Assembly: GCA_016789885.1 (NCBI GenBank)
Contig: JAEUPZ010000002.1
Location: 1-64,000, forward strand
DNA length: 64,000 nucleotides
Direction: 5' to 3'
Origin: Chromatiales bacterium
GTDB lineage: Bacteria > Pseudomonadota > Gammaproteobacteria > Steroidobacterales > GCA-2729495
A model generated the notes under the pieces. That model ran no database searches. It worked only from the letters and a program-made list of their open reading frames with translations, and was not told the origin of the DNA. The stretch's first letter is position 1. The number at the start of each line of letters is the position of its first letter. Shown here piece after piece: positions 1 through 14,034 of this stretch. The translations under genes and the position numbers were made by a program.

Positions 1-179
1 ATGTGCGCCGGTCACGTCCCCGGACAGGCACCCCCGCCCGCCGCTGAAGCCGCGCCGGGGGGAGCACCACAGCGCACCAGTCCGCGACCTCCGCAGACGC
101 TCACACCGCGCCGGGAGAGCACCCCCGCCCGGGCTACGGCAGACACTGGCTCCTGACAGCCGGCCGGGAGGCGACTTCG
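1..179. other. Left edge, no gene recognised
   Basis: GC-rich sequence at the window edge, downstream of the leftward serine hydrolase gene. I see no convincing coding frame and no clear terminator stem. It could hold the end of a gene that begins outside the window. Confidence 0.3.
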
Positions 180-6569
<6,390 letters not shown>

Positions 6570-6839
6570 CCGGCTGCGCCGGGCCGTGCCCGCCGCGCCA
6601 ACCGGCGCCGCGGGTCCGCAGGAATACATTTTTGCGGCGGATCCGGCACGGGCGGGCAATAGCGCGCATACTGGAACTGGGCCGGGTGCTCCAACGACGA
6701 TCCTCGTCGACGCAGCCGGTGCGCCGGCATTGCAGGCGCACGCCGACACCCGCACCACAGAGGCCAGCGGTCACGCCCCGGCCCGACACCCGCCGCTTAC
6801 CAGCGCCCTGCGGCAGCGCCGAACCACCCGGAGACCTTC

Positions 6840-6956
6840 ATGACCAAGGAACGCTCGACCACCCGCGAGGCCAAGAAGAAGCCCGCCAAGTCCTTCGCCG
6901 AGAAGCGTGCCGACAAACGCGCGAAGAAATCGCCGAAGCTCCCCGTCCTGCACTGA
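6840..6956 (+). CDS. Lysine-rich 38-residue microprotein
   Basis: A 38-codon frame that is highly basic, with four K-K or K-K-K clusters and a final L-P-V-L-H. A GGAG ribosome-binding site lies about nine bases before the ATG. It has no hydrophobic stretch and no domain I know; it could bind nucleic acid or acidic phospholipid. It is followed after 14 bases by another 38-codon frame encoding a membrane microprotein, so the two probably form a small operon. The codon choice fits the host. The upstream 270 bases hold no other gene, leaving room for a promoter. Function unknown. Confidence 0.5.
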   Translation: MTKERSTTREAKKKPAKSFAEKRADKRAKKSPKLPVLH

Positions 6957-6970
6957 GGAACCGCGTCTCC

Positions 6971-7087
6971 ATGTACAAGCGAATAAAGCCCCTGACTGAC
7001 CGCATCGAGGTCATCATCATCGTGGCCATTGCCCTGCTCGCCCTCGTTGGCATCGTCCGCTTCGTGATCCTGGCCGACATCTTCTGA
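6971..7087 (+). CDS. Single-span membrane microprotein (copy 1)
   Basis: A 38-residue protein with a short basic N-terminus (M-Y-K-R-I-K) followed by one strongly hydrophobic span of about 22 residues with the core A-L-V-G-I-V-R-F-V. An AGGAA ribosome-binding site precedes the ATG. The same core occurs in a 35-residue frame at 13849-13956 on the other strand. Two independent small frames sharing nine identical residues, each with its own ribosome-binding site and followed by a hairpin, argue that both are real genes. The arginine near the outer end of the span is unusual and conserved in both. No known function; possibly a subunit or regulator of a larger membrane complex. Confidence 0.6.
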   Translation: MYKRIKPLTDRIEVIIIVAIALLALVGIVRFVILADIF

Positions 7088-7108
7088 CCGGCCGGTTCGC
7101 ACGGCCGG
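7088..7108. terminator. Hairpin between convergent genes
   Basis: Stem of seven G/C pairs (CCGGCCG and CGGCCGG) with a seven-base loop, placed immediately after the microprotein stop and just before the yceH stop on the other strand. There is no T tract, so any terminator activity, bidirectional or otherwise, is inferred from position. Confidence 0.5.
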
Positions 7109-7110
7109 CC

Positions 7111-7770
7111 TCAGCCGGGACCGATGCGGGCGCGAAGCGCCGCGACTTCGCGCGTCAGGTCGCTGACCTGGTCTTCGAGTGCCTGCAGGCGGGAGGCGAT
7201 GTCGGCGGGCGCCTCGTCCCGCGTCATCGATGCTGCGGGGCTGGCCGGCGCCGCTGGCACGTCGCCGCCCAGAAGATGGGCGTAGCGCAAATCCCGCTGT
7301 CCCGCCGCCCGCGGCAGGCGCACGACGAAGGGGCCGGCACCATGCTCCATGAGGGCCTGCAGGGCCGCCTCCACCTCGTCGATGCCGCCGACCGCGGTCA
7401 TGCGGGCGCACCGCGTCCGCAGCTCGCCGGCGCTCTGGGGCCCGCGCAGCAGCAGTTCGCAGACGATGGCGCGCTCGAGCCCGGTGAAGCGCAGCGTGCC
7501 GAACTCGGTGTTGCAGAACACCTGCTTGTACTTCGGCACGCGGCCGCTGTAGCCGGAGCGGTCGCTGACGAGGTGGCGGCCGCGCAGCGCGTCGACCACC
7601 TGCTGCACCGTCGCCTCGTCCAGGTCCATGAGCGGGTCACGGTTGCTCTTCTGGTTGCAGGCGTTGACCAGCGCGTTCAGCGACAGGGGGTACTGCTCGG
7701 GAGTGGTCACCTCCTTCTCGAGCAGGCAGCCCAGCACGCGGGCCTCGGGGGGCGTCAGCTCGATCTTCAT
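7111..7770 (-). CDS. yceH: YceH-like protein (UPF0502/DUF480)
   Basis: A 219-residue protein of the DUF480 family, which folds as tandem winged helices. The family signature E-A-R-V-L-G-C-L-L-E-K-E is at residues 8-19, followed by the conserved L-N-A-L-V-N-A-C-N-Q-K-S-N-R segment at about 30-43. The length is normal for the family. A C-terminal coiled coil (L-Q-A-L-E-D-Q-V-S-D-L) lies near 193-215. The cellular role is not established, and DNA binding is assumed from the fold. The start overlaps the RIO kinase stop by four bases (ATGA), so the two genes form a translationally coupled pair. Confidence 0.88.
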   Translation of the reverse strand: MKIELTPPEARVLGCLLEKEVTTPEQYPLSLNALVNACNQKSNRDPLMDLDEATVQQVVDALRGRHLVSDRSGYSGRVPKYKQVFCNTEFGTLRFTGLERAIVCELLLRGPQSAGELRTRCARMTAVGGIDEVEAALQALMEHGAGPFVVRLPRAAGQRDLRYAHLLGGDVPAAPASPAASMTRDEAPADIASRLQALEDQVSDLTREVAALRARIGPG

Positions 7771-8621
7771 GGCTCCATCGCCGCCTCGCGGCCCAGCTGG
7801 CGGCGGATCGCCTCCTCGCGGGCGTCCTCGATGTCCACCAGCGTCCCGGCCACGTCGGCCACCGTCTCGTCATCGACGAAGATGCCGGTGAGCGGCGTGT
7901 CGGGCTGCAGCTCTCCCGCGGCGTAGAGCTCCCACATCTCCTCGGCGTAGCGGGTGGCCAGCAGCTCCGGGGCAAAGCGGCCCAGCGTGGCCGAGACGTT
8001 GTTGACGTCACGCACGAGCATGGACCGTGCGTGGGTATTACCCGCCGCGTCCACGGCCTGGGGCAGGTCGATGATGACCGGCCCGTCGGGGCCCACCAGC
8101 ACGTTGTATTCCGAGAGGTCGCCATGGACCAGCCCGGCGCAGAGCATCCGCACGACCTGGCGCACGAGGAAGGCGTGGTAGTCGCGGGCCTGCTCCGGCG
8201 TGAGCTCGACCTGGCCGAGGCCCGGCGCCGACCCGCCATCGGCCGCCGTGATCATCTCCATGACCAGCACGCCGTCGAAAAAGCCGACGGGCTGGGGCAC
8301 CCGCACGCCGGCCGCGGCCAGGCGGTAGAGCGCGTCGACCTCGGCGTTCTTCCAGGCGTCTTCCTGCTCGCGCCGGCCGAAGCGGGTGCTCTTGGCCATG
8401 GCGCGCGCCTGCCGGCTGCCCCGGACCCGGCGTCCCTCCTGGTAGGTGGTCCGCTGCTGGAAGCTGCGCTGGGCCATGTCCTTGTAGACCTTGGCGCAGC
8501 GGATGGCCTGCCCTGAGCGGACGATGAAGACGGAGGCTTCCTTGCCGCTCTTCAGCGGGCGCAGGACCTCGTCGATGATGCCGTCGTCGATGAGCGGCTG
8601 AAGGGCCTTGGGAATCTTCAT
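7767..8621 (-). CDS. RIO1-type serine protein kinase
   Basis: A 284-residue atypical protein kinase of the RIO family. The ATP-binding loop S-G-K-E-A-S-V-F is at 25-32 and the catalytic lysine at about K44 (C-A-K-V-Y). The catalytic loop H166-G-D168-L-S-E-Y-N is present, as is the metal-binding I-I-D185-L-P-Q. All essential residues are present, so it should be active. In archaea and eukaryotes RIO kinases act in ribosome maturation; bacterial homologues are less studied, and a translation-related role is only inferred. It is coupled to yceH by a four-base overlap. Confidence 0.88.
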   Translation of the reverse strand: MKIPKALQPLIDDGIIDEVLRPLKSGKEASVFIVRSGQAIRCAKVYKDMAQRSFQQRTTYQEGRRVRGSRQARAMAKSTRFGRREQEDAWKNAEVDALYRLAAAGVRVPQPVGFFDGVLVMEMITAADGGSAPGLGQVELTPEQARDYHAFLVRQVVRMLCAGLVHGDLSEYNVLVGPDGPVIIDLPQAVDAAGNTHARSMLVRDVNNVSATLGRFAPELLATRYAEEMWELYAAGELQPDTPLTGIFVDDETVADVAGTLVDIEDAREEAIRRQLGREAAMEP

Positions 8622-8709
8622 GCGCCATCGTACCGCGGCCCCGGGGCCGGGGTACGACGGCGTCGAGCAAGCGGGGCGGACCCAGGCGGCGGCCGCCGGT
8701 CGCTGTCCT

Positions 8710-9639
8710 TCAGGCGGTGGTACGGCGGCGGGCCAGCCGGGACAGTCCCGCCAGCGCGCCGAGCATGAGCCAGACCGCCGCGGGCGCCGGGACGGGCGTC
8801 AGCCGGCCGTCCTGGTTGAACACCTCCTGCCCCGAGGCGACGTCCACCAGGGTCCACTCGGGGATCGGATCGCCGTTCTCGTCGAGCAGCGCGATCTCCG
8901 CGAGGTCGAACGTGTTCGCGTAGTCCGCGAACGCCGAGAAGCTGGCCCCGGCCGGCGGCAGGCCGCGGCCGTTGGGGTCCTGGAGCCCGATGAGCACGCC
9001 GGAGGCCGCGTAGAACATCAGGTCGAGGGGAGCCTGGATGGATCCGGCGTAGCTGTAGGTGTAGGTGCCGGGGCCCGACCAGCTGGTGGCGGCAGGGTCG
9101 AGGAAGACGTCGAAGAACGACCCGCTGCCGGGCACGTAGGGCTTGGCCAGGAAATCGAACCGGCCCAGGGTCGTGCCGTAGGGCGTGCTCTCGGTGCCGC
9201 TCACGTTGAACGTGAAAATCACCTGCCCCGGCACGGTCTGCGAGTAGAACTGGACCTGGGTGCGCTGCCCGTGGGACGCCACGGCGTTGTAGCCGGCGAC
9301 GAAATTGTTGCTGTTGGCGTTGGTGACGGCAATGCTGGCCGATGTGCGCGCAAGACCGAAGCCGTCGAGGGCCGAGAAGGTGTTCCAGGACATGCCCGTG
9401 CCCCCGGACGCCAGCGTCCCGCCGGTGCTGGTAGTGCCCACCGGCACGCTGTTGCTGCGGAGCTCGCCCCCCGAATCGAGCAACTGGTCGCCCGCACTCT
9501 TCAGCTCGGCATAGGCCTGGGCGCTGTAGTACTGGGCAGCCGACGGGTTGCCGAAGTTGAAGTCCAGGATGGCCGCCTGCAGCGGAGCAGACAGCGCCAG
9601 GATCGACAGCGAAAAGGCTGAACGGATCGAAGCATTCAT
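8710..9639 (-). CDS. PEP-CTERM sorting-domain surface protein
   Basis: A 309-residue secreted protein with a signal peptide (residues 1-22) and a C-terminal sorting signal: V-P-A-P-A-A-V-W-L-M-L-G, a hydrophobic span, then R-R-R-T. This tripartite tail is the PEP-CTERM/exosortase recognition domain, so the protein is expected to be exported, processed and attached to the surface or exopolysaccharide. The body is a beta-rich domain without known catalytic motifs. It lies 57 bases after another PEP-CTERM gene and they share a short repeat motif (L-D-E-N-G-D-P), so the two are likely an operon. No exosortase gene is seen in this window. Confidence 0.8.
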   Translation of the reverse strand: MNASIRSAFSLSILALSAPLQAAILDFNFGNPSAAQYYSAQAYAELKSAGDQLLDSGGELRSNSVPVGTTSTGGTLASGGTGMSWNTFSALDGFGLARTSASIAVTNANSNNFVAGYNAVASHGQRTQVQFYSQTVPGQVIFTFNVSGTESTPYGTTLGRFDFLAKPYVPGSGSFFDVFLDPAATSWSGPGTYTYSYAGSIQAPLDLMFYAASGVLIGLQDPNGRGLPPAGASFSAFADYANTFDLAEIALLDENGDPIPEWTLVDVASGQEVFNQDGRLTPVPAPAAVWLMLGALAGLSRLARRRTTA

Positions 9640-9696
9640 CGGGCGTGCTCCGGGATTGTTCTTGCTGATTCGCGCGGGACCGCGGGCGTCTGGAGA

Positions 9697-10563
9697 TCAG
9701 CGGCGGAAGCGCCACCCCAGCAGGCCGACCGCCGAGCCGAGCAGCCACAGCGCCGGCGGCACCGGGATCACGCCCACCACCTGCCGGCTGAAGGCCCCGG
9801 CACAGGACGGCTCGTAGGGCCCGAAGGCGCACGGCGTCCGGGCGATGTCGTACGACGCCTGGGCGTTGGGGATCAGGACAGTCTCGACCTCGAAGACGGG
9901 GTTGCCGAATTCGTCGAAGACGGGGTCGCCGTTGTCGTCGAGGACCGGCACCGGATCGCCGAACTCGTCGAGCACGAGGCTGGCCGACTCGAAGTCACCG
10001 AACACGTTCAGCGACAGGTAGGTGCCGTAGAAGAAGTACGTCCCCTCGGCCACGGGGGCCGTGGGCTTGAACGTGCCGAACAGATAGTCGGTCGACTCGC
10101 CGGGCTGCAGGGACAGCTGCGAGACGAAGTTGATCGTGTCCGGGCCGGAGGTGTTGAACTCGAAGTCGTACGGCGGGCCGTTGGTGCAGCTCGTCGTGAA
10201 CGTGCCGTTGCACAGGAACGCGGTGTTCAGGAACACGTTCCAGACGTTGACGAAGGTGCCCTGGTAGAGCTGGTCGCCTTCGCCCAGGTCAGCGCTCACC
10301 TCGGTGGGCAGGTACTCGGGCGGCACGCCGAAGGGTGGCGACCAGCTGCTGTCGCCGTTCAGGTCGAGGGCGTCGGGCGAATCCGGATCGAGGGTGAAGC
10401 GCACCCAGACCGGGATGTCGTCGGTCGGCCCGACGATGCCCGTCGGCGTGATGAACTCCAGCGTGCCGGAGAACTGGGCCGCCAAGGCAGCCGGCGCTGC
10501 CAGCGAAGACGCCAGGGCAAGAAGGGCGGCGCCGCGCGCGGCGCAACGGGTCAGGGCAGGCAT
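9697..10563 (-). CDS. PEP-CTERM sorting-domain surface protein with D-x-x-G-D-P repeats
   Basis: A 288-residue exported protein. A signal peptide ends near residue 29 and a PEP-CTERM tail V-I-P-V-P-P-A-L-W-L-L-G plus R-F-R-R lies at 265-288. Residues 198-225 contain about three imperfect copies of a short acidic unit (L-D-E-F-G-D-P-V, L-D-D-N-G-D-P-V, F-D-E-F-G-N-P-V), also visible at DNA level as near-identical 24-33 base units at about 9888-9971. Cysteine pairs near 118-126 and 245-254 suggest disulphides. It is the first gene of the two-gene PEP-CTERM operon. Function unknown beyond surface display. Confidence 0.8.
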   Translation of the reverse strand: MPALTRCAARGAALLALASSLAAPAALAAQFSGTLEFITPTGIVGPTDDIPVWVRFTLDPDSPDALDLNGDSSWSPPFGVPPEYLPTEVSADLGEGDQLYQGTFVNVWNVFLNTAFLCNGTFTTSCTNGPPYDFEFNTSGPDTINFVSQLSLQPGESTDYLFGTFKPTAPVAEGTYFFYGTYLSLNVFGDFESASLVLDEFGDPVPVLDDNGDPVFDEFGNPVFEVETVLIPNAQASYDIARTPCAFGPYEPSCAGAFSRQVVGVIPVPPALWLLGSAVGLLGWRFRR

Positions 10564-10599
10564 GGGAGACTCCAGATTATTCTGGTTGTTGTTGTCCCG

Positions 10600-10629
10600 A
10601 ATATAGGCACGCTGCGGTGCGCCTGTCTA
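10600..10629 (-). promoter_or_regulatory. Sigma-70-like promoter of the PEP-CTERM operon
   Basis: Reading leftward, a -35 element TAGACA (10624-10629) and a -10 element TATATT (10600-10605) are separated by 18 bases. The expected leader of about 30 bases contains A-C-A-A-C-A-A-C-A-A and a small stem CCAGA/TCTGG (10572-10585) next to the GGAG ribosome-binding site. Both boxes differ from consensus by one or two bases. Confidence 0.5.
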
Positions 10630-10706
10630 TCGCCCATGCGAAGCGGATCGTGGATTATGGTAACTACGCCCCGGGCGCCGTCAGCCCCTGACGCAGAGGC
10701 GATCTC

Positions 10707-11324
10707 ATGACCGACAACTACCGCGCCGCCGGCTACGACGTCGGCACCCACGGCTTCGGCGCGAGGCCCGCCGTACTCGTTGTCGACCTGCACCTTGCCT
10801 TCACCGACCCGCAGTACGCCCTCGGCCGGCTGCCGATGGTGCAGGTCGCCTGCGACAACACGGCGGCGCTGCTCAAGGTGGCGCGGTCGAAGCGCGTGCC
10901 CGTCGCCAAGTGCTACACGGCCTATGGCAGCCAGCGCGACATGCCGCGCTGGAAGATCGCCGACGTACTCGACCACTTCTACTACGGCGATCCGTCGAAC
11001 GCGCCGGACCCGCGGGTGCACGATGCAGACTACGACTTCACCTTCGCGAAGAACGCGCCGTCGATGTTCTTCCACACGCCGCTGATCACGTTCCTCGCCA
11101 AGCAGCAGGTGGACACGGTCATCGTCACGGGCTGCACGACGTCCGGCTGCGTGCGGGCCACGGTGGTCGACGCGTTCTCCTACGGGTTCCGCGTGATCGT
11201 GCCGCGCGAGTGCGTGGGTGATGCCGACGAGGGACCGCACCAGCAGAACCTGGCGGATGTCAGCCGGCGCTACGCCGACGTCGTGACCATGGACGAGGTG
11301 ATCGGGCAGTTGCAGGTGCTCTGA
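10707..11324 (+). CDS. Isochorismatase-family cysteine hydrolase
   Basis: A 205-residue cysteine hydrolase of the isochorismatase/nicotinamidase fold. The catalytic triad is recognisable: D27 (V-V-D-L), K115 (F-A-K-N-A-P-S) and nucleophile C148 (T-T-S-G-C-V-R-A). The cis-peptide loop V-T-G-C-T-T precedes the cysteine. The C-terminal C-V-G-D-A-D-E-G-P-H pattern resembles N-carbamoylsarcosine amidase-like members, which hydrolyse amide bonds of small nitrogen compounds. The actual substrate is unknown. It is divergent from the PEP-CTERM operon, with a 143-base shared promoter region, and convergent with the beta-helix gene. Confidence 0.87.
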   Translation: MTDNYRAAGYDVGTHGFGARPAVLVVDLHLAFTDPQYALGRLPMVQVACDNTAALLKVARSKRVPVAKCYTAYGSQRDMPRWKIADVLDHFYYGDPSNAPDPRVHDADYDFTFAKNAPSMFFHTPLITFLAKQQVDTVIVTGCTTSGCVRATVVDAFSYGFRVIVPRECVGDADEGPHQQNLADVSRRYADVVTMDEVIGQLQVL

Positions 11325-11442
11325 CCGGGACAGGACCTGGCACGGGCGCGACGCCCCGGCCCCGGACGCTGCGGCTTACCCTGCGGGGCCAGGCCGTCAG
11401 TCGCTGCCGCGCGCCCCGGCGCGGACCGGCGCCCCCGCCATG

Positions 11443-12879
11443 CTACTGCGCGAACGCCAGCGCACCGGCGTCCGGCCGGCCGGCGTCGTTGCGCGGCCGC
11501 AGGCTCGCGGGCTGGACGTACTCGAAGGCCGCGGCAATGTCGTCGCCCGGAACCTCGTCGAGGGGCACGCCCGCATCAATCGCCGGGGAGCCCGGCTTGA
11601 GACGGTAGTCGAGGGCGCCGCGATCGGCGATGCCGGCGTCGCCGACGACCCGGTTGCCGCGGCTGCCCGGCACGCCGCCGAGCCCCTCGCGGTCCTTGAC
11701 GCGGCCCACCGTCGTCGCGAACACATTGCCGACCATGGCGGCCGGGCCCTGGGCGGCCTCGCCATCACCCACCAGCAGGTTGTTGTAGAGGTACAGCTGC
11801 CCGCCCTTGAAGCTGCGCACGAACACGCCGTTGTGGCGGTCGTTGACCATCGTGTTGTGGACCAGCCAGAGCCCCTGGGGCTCGTTCCGGGGACCCTCCG
11901 GTGCAAACGCGACCAGGTGGTAGTTCTCGGTCTGCGGGCCCTGCTGGATCAGGTTGCCGACGACCCAGGCCTCGCCGCCGTTCGACAGGTCGATGGAGTA
12001 GTTGCTGCGGCCGTCCCGCCCGTCGACGATGCGGTTGTAGAGGATCCGGTTGCGGCTGGCGCGGCTCTTCACCGCAGAACCCACCCGCGTGTCGTGGAAG
12101 TAGTTGCCGCGCACGACGAGCTCGCCGATGGCGCCGATGTAGATCTGGTGCGCCTGGCCGTTGGGGTGGCCGTTGCGTGCGAAGGTCGAGTGCTCGATGG
12201 TGATGCGCCCGCCCGGGCGCGGGTTCGAGAGGATGCCGTTCTCGTTGTCCTCGAAGTGGCATCCGACCACGTGCAGGCGGTCGCCCTCGGCACGGATGCC
12301 GGCGCCGTTCTTGTCCGCCACGGCCGCGCCCCGGAAGGTCACGTTCTCGACCCGCACGTTGCTGCCCTGGATGAGCCAGATGCCCTTGTCCTGCACGAGT
12401 CCCGCGCCGGTCGCGTCGAGCACCGCCATGCCGCCAGCGCCCCGGAGGATCAGGTCGCTGGTGGTCCAGTGCACCGAGTCGCCGCGGTATTCGCCGGGAT
12501 CGATCTCGATGATGTCGCCGGGCTTCGCGACCTTCGCGGCGTCGCTCGGGCGCTTCAGCTCCCGGGTGGGGCCGACACGCAGCGTACGGCCGTAGCCCAG
12601 CCCCTCGCCCAGGGGCACGTCGCGGGCCACATGGCCCGAGTCATCGGGCGCCGGCGCCAGGTCGAAGGCCGCCGCCTTGTCGGCCGAGACGGCGGCGTCC
12701 ACGGCAGTAGCCGCCGCCAGCACCCGGGGCTTGAGGTCGCTGGCGACCTCGCGCGCCTTCATGAGGGTGGCCGACGGGCCGTACTGCAGGAACACGGCCA
12801 GGCCGGCCAGGGCCGCCAGGTTGACCACGGCGCCGCTCGCCAGGAGCCACATCTTCAATGCTTTCAGCAGACCTGCCAT
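11443..12879 (-). CDS. Right-handed parallel beta-helix repeat protein
   Basis: A 478-residue protein with an N-terminal membrane anchor or uncleaved signal (residues about 5-30). A linker leads to a right-handed parallel beta-helix from about residue 150, seen in repeated short turns such as V-R-V-E-N-V-T-F-R-G and N-R-I-L-Y-N-R-I-V-D-G. Such folds are typical of polysaccharide lyases, pectinase-like proteins and surface adhesins. I see no catalytic set that would name the enzyme. The start is the ATG (M-A-G-L-L-K) just before the anchor; the frame stays open further upstream without features. It is divergent from the outer-membrane barrel gene, sharing about 237 bases of promoter region. 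Confidence 0.75.
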   Translation of the reverse strand: MAGLLKALKMWLLASGAVVNLAALAGLAVFLQYGPSATLMKAREVASDLKPRVLAAATAVDAAVSADKAAAFDLAPAPDDSGHVARDVPLGEGLGYGRTLRVGPTRELKRPSDAAKVAKPGDIIEIDPGEYRGDSVHWTTSDLILRGAGGMAVLDATGAGLVQDKGIWLIQGSNVRVENVTFRGAAVADKNGAGIRAEGDRLHVVGCHFEDNENGILSNPRPGGRITIEHSTFARNGHPNGQAHQIYIGAIGELVVRGNYFHDTRVGSAVKSRASRNRILYNRIVDGRDGRSNYSIDLSNGGEAWVVGNLIQQGPQTENYHLVAFAPEGPRNEPQGLWLVHNTMVNDRHNGVFVRSFKGGQLYLYNNLLVGDGEAAQGPAAMVGNVFATTVGRVKDREGLGGVPGSRGNRVVGDAGIADRGALDYRLKPGSPAIDAGVPLDEVPGDDIAAAFEYVQPASLRPRNDAGRPDAGALAFAQ

Positions 12880-13116
12880 GCGAGGAAGTCTAGACCATCG
12901 GCTGGCGCCGGCCCCCGGCACAGGTCGCAGCCCCCCGCGGGTGGCCGCCCTCCGCCGCAACCTGCCCCGGGCCCTGGGGGCTGGCGCCCTCAGACGGCGC
13001 CGCCACGGGCGCCACGGGGCACCACCCCCGGTTTTCCCCGATTGTGCTTTTGCAGCAATCTGCCACCGTGGCCCTTGCGGGCGCTTTTGCCCGCGCTCTT
13101 CGGCGAGGAGATCCCC

Positions 13117-13785
13117 ATGCACACAGTCAGCGTTGCGGGCGTTCTGGCGGCGGTGGCAGCGACGTTGATCGCCGGCCCGGCCGCCGCAGGCGGTGCCGGC
13201 GACTTCATCGCGGGCGATTCAGGGTCCGGCCTTTACTTCGGGGCATCGGTGGGCGGTGCCCAGTGGGATGACACCGTCGATGCAAACAACGACGGCTCCC
13301 TCAGCAACATCAACGAGGACGATAGCGACACGGCATTCCGGGTGGGCGTGGGCTACGCCTGGGAGCACGTCGGGGTCGAGGGCGGCTACATGGACGTCGG
13401 CGAGTCGTCCTTCTCGGCCACGTCGAGCGGTGGTGAGTCGTGGTCCCCCGGAGACGTATCGACGACCGTCGAGGGCGACGGCTGGTACCTGGCACTGATC
13501 GGCCGCTGGCCCATCGCGGCCCGCTGGACGGCCCTGGGTTTCCTGGGCCTGTACGCCTGGGAAACCAGTGAGACCTACACGGAAACGCCGGCAGGCGGCG
13601 GGCCCACCATCACCAGCTCAGGGTCCGACGACTCCGGCACCGACGCCTACTACGGCGTCGGCGTGGAATACGACATCGGAACCGAGGAAAAGTGGATCAT
13701 CCGGGGGGATGTCACGCGCACGGAGGTCGATGACGATGGACTTCCGGTGAGCAGTGCGTCGGTGGGTGCGTACCGGCGCTTCTGA
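13117..13785 (+). CDS. Outer-membrane beta-barrel protein (OmpA/OmpW-like fold)
   Basis: A 222-residue secreted protein with a cleavable signal (residues 1-24, A-A-A-G). Alternating amphipathic strands (L-Y-F-G-A-S-V-G-G-A, F-R-V-G-V-G-Y-A-W, W-Y-L-A-L-I-G-R-W) and a C-terminal aromatic residue (Y-R-R-F), the usual outer-membrane insertion signal, follow. The size fits an eight-strand barrel. Acidic loops rich in D, S and E point outward. A GAGGAG ribosome-binding site precedes the ATG, and a strong 13-bp hairpin follows the stop. It probably has a structural or adhesion role; no specific function can be assigned. Confidence 0.78.
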   Translation: MHTVSVAGVLAAVAATLIAGPAAAGGAGDFIAGDSGSGLYFGASVGGAQWDDTVDANNDGSLSNINEDDSDTAFRVGVGYAWEHVGVEGGYMDVGESSFSATSSGGESWSPGDVSTTVEGDGWYLALIGRWPIAARWTALGFLGLYAWETSETYTETPAGGGPTITSSGSDDSGTDAYYGVGVEYDIGTEEKWIIRGDVTRTEVDDDGLPVSSASVGAYRRF

Positions 13786-13800
13786 GCGTCAAGTTCTGGC

Positions 13801-13832
13801 GGGCAGCCGGATCGCTGCGGATCCGGCTGCCC
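13801..13832. terminator. Strong convergent hairpin
   Basis: A perfect 13-bp stem (GGGCAGCCGGATC pairing with GATCCGGCTGCCC) with a six-base loop, 15 bases after the barrel gene stop and 16 bases before the stop of the leftward microprotein. There is no T tract; it probably ends or protects transcripts in both directions. Confidence 0.65.
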
Positions 13833-13848
13833 GCCGCGGTCAGGCTGC

Positions 13849-13956
13849 TCAGAACGAGAGCACGACGAAGCGGACGATACCGACCAGGGCCACGAGGCTG
13901 ATGGTGGCGACGAAGGCGGTCTCGACGTAGCGGGTGACGGTGTTCACGTTGGTCAT
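13849..13956 (-). CDS. Single-span membrane microprotein (copy 2)
   Basis: A 35-residue protein, M-T-N-V-N-T-V-T-R-Y then one hydrophobic span with the core A-L-V-G-I-V-R-F-V and a final V-L-S-F. A GGGGAG ribosome-binding site lies nine bases before the ATG. It shares the nine-residue core with the microprotein at 6971-7087, including the arginine near the end of the span, while the N-terminal heads differ. It lies between the barrel gene terminator and the MFS carrier gene, and has its own upstream space. Function unknown. Confidence 0.58.
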   Translation of the reverse strand: MTNVNTVTRYVETAFVATISLVALVGIVRFVVLSF

Positions 13957-14034
13957 GGCGTTCTCCCCAGGAAGTAAGTAGTTGCCCTGTATTTCGGGGC
14001 CCGCCCGGCGGCAGATGCGCCAGCACGGCCGCCG

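Noticed and set aside
11358..11400. GGCCCCG/CGGGGCC inverted repeat between the isochorismatase-like and beta-helix genes, considered as a terminator
   Set aside because: The loop is 29 bases and the surrounding sequence is generally GC-rich; chance pairing is likely.
11440..13116. Extension of the barrel protein frame upstream by 559 codons
   Set aside because: Antisense to the beta-helix gene; a clean signal peptide with a good ribosome-binding site begins at 13117.
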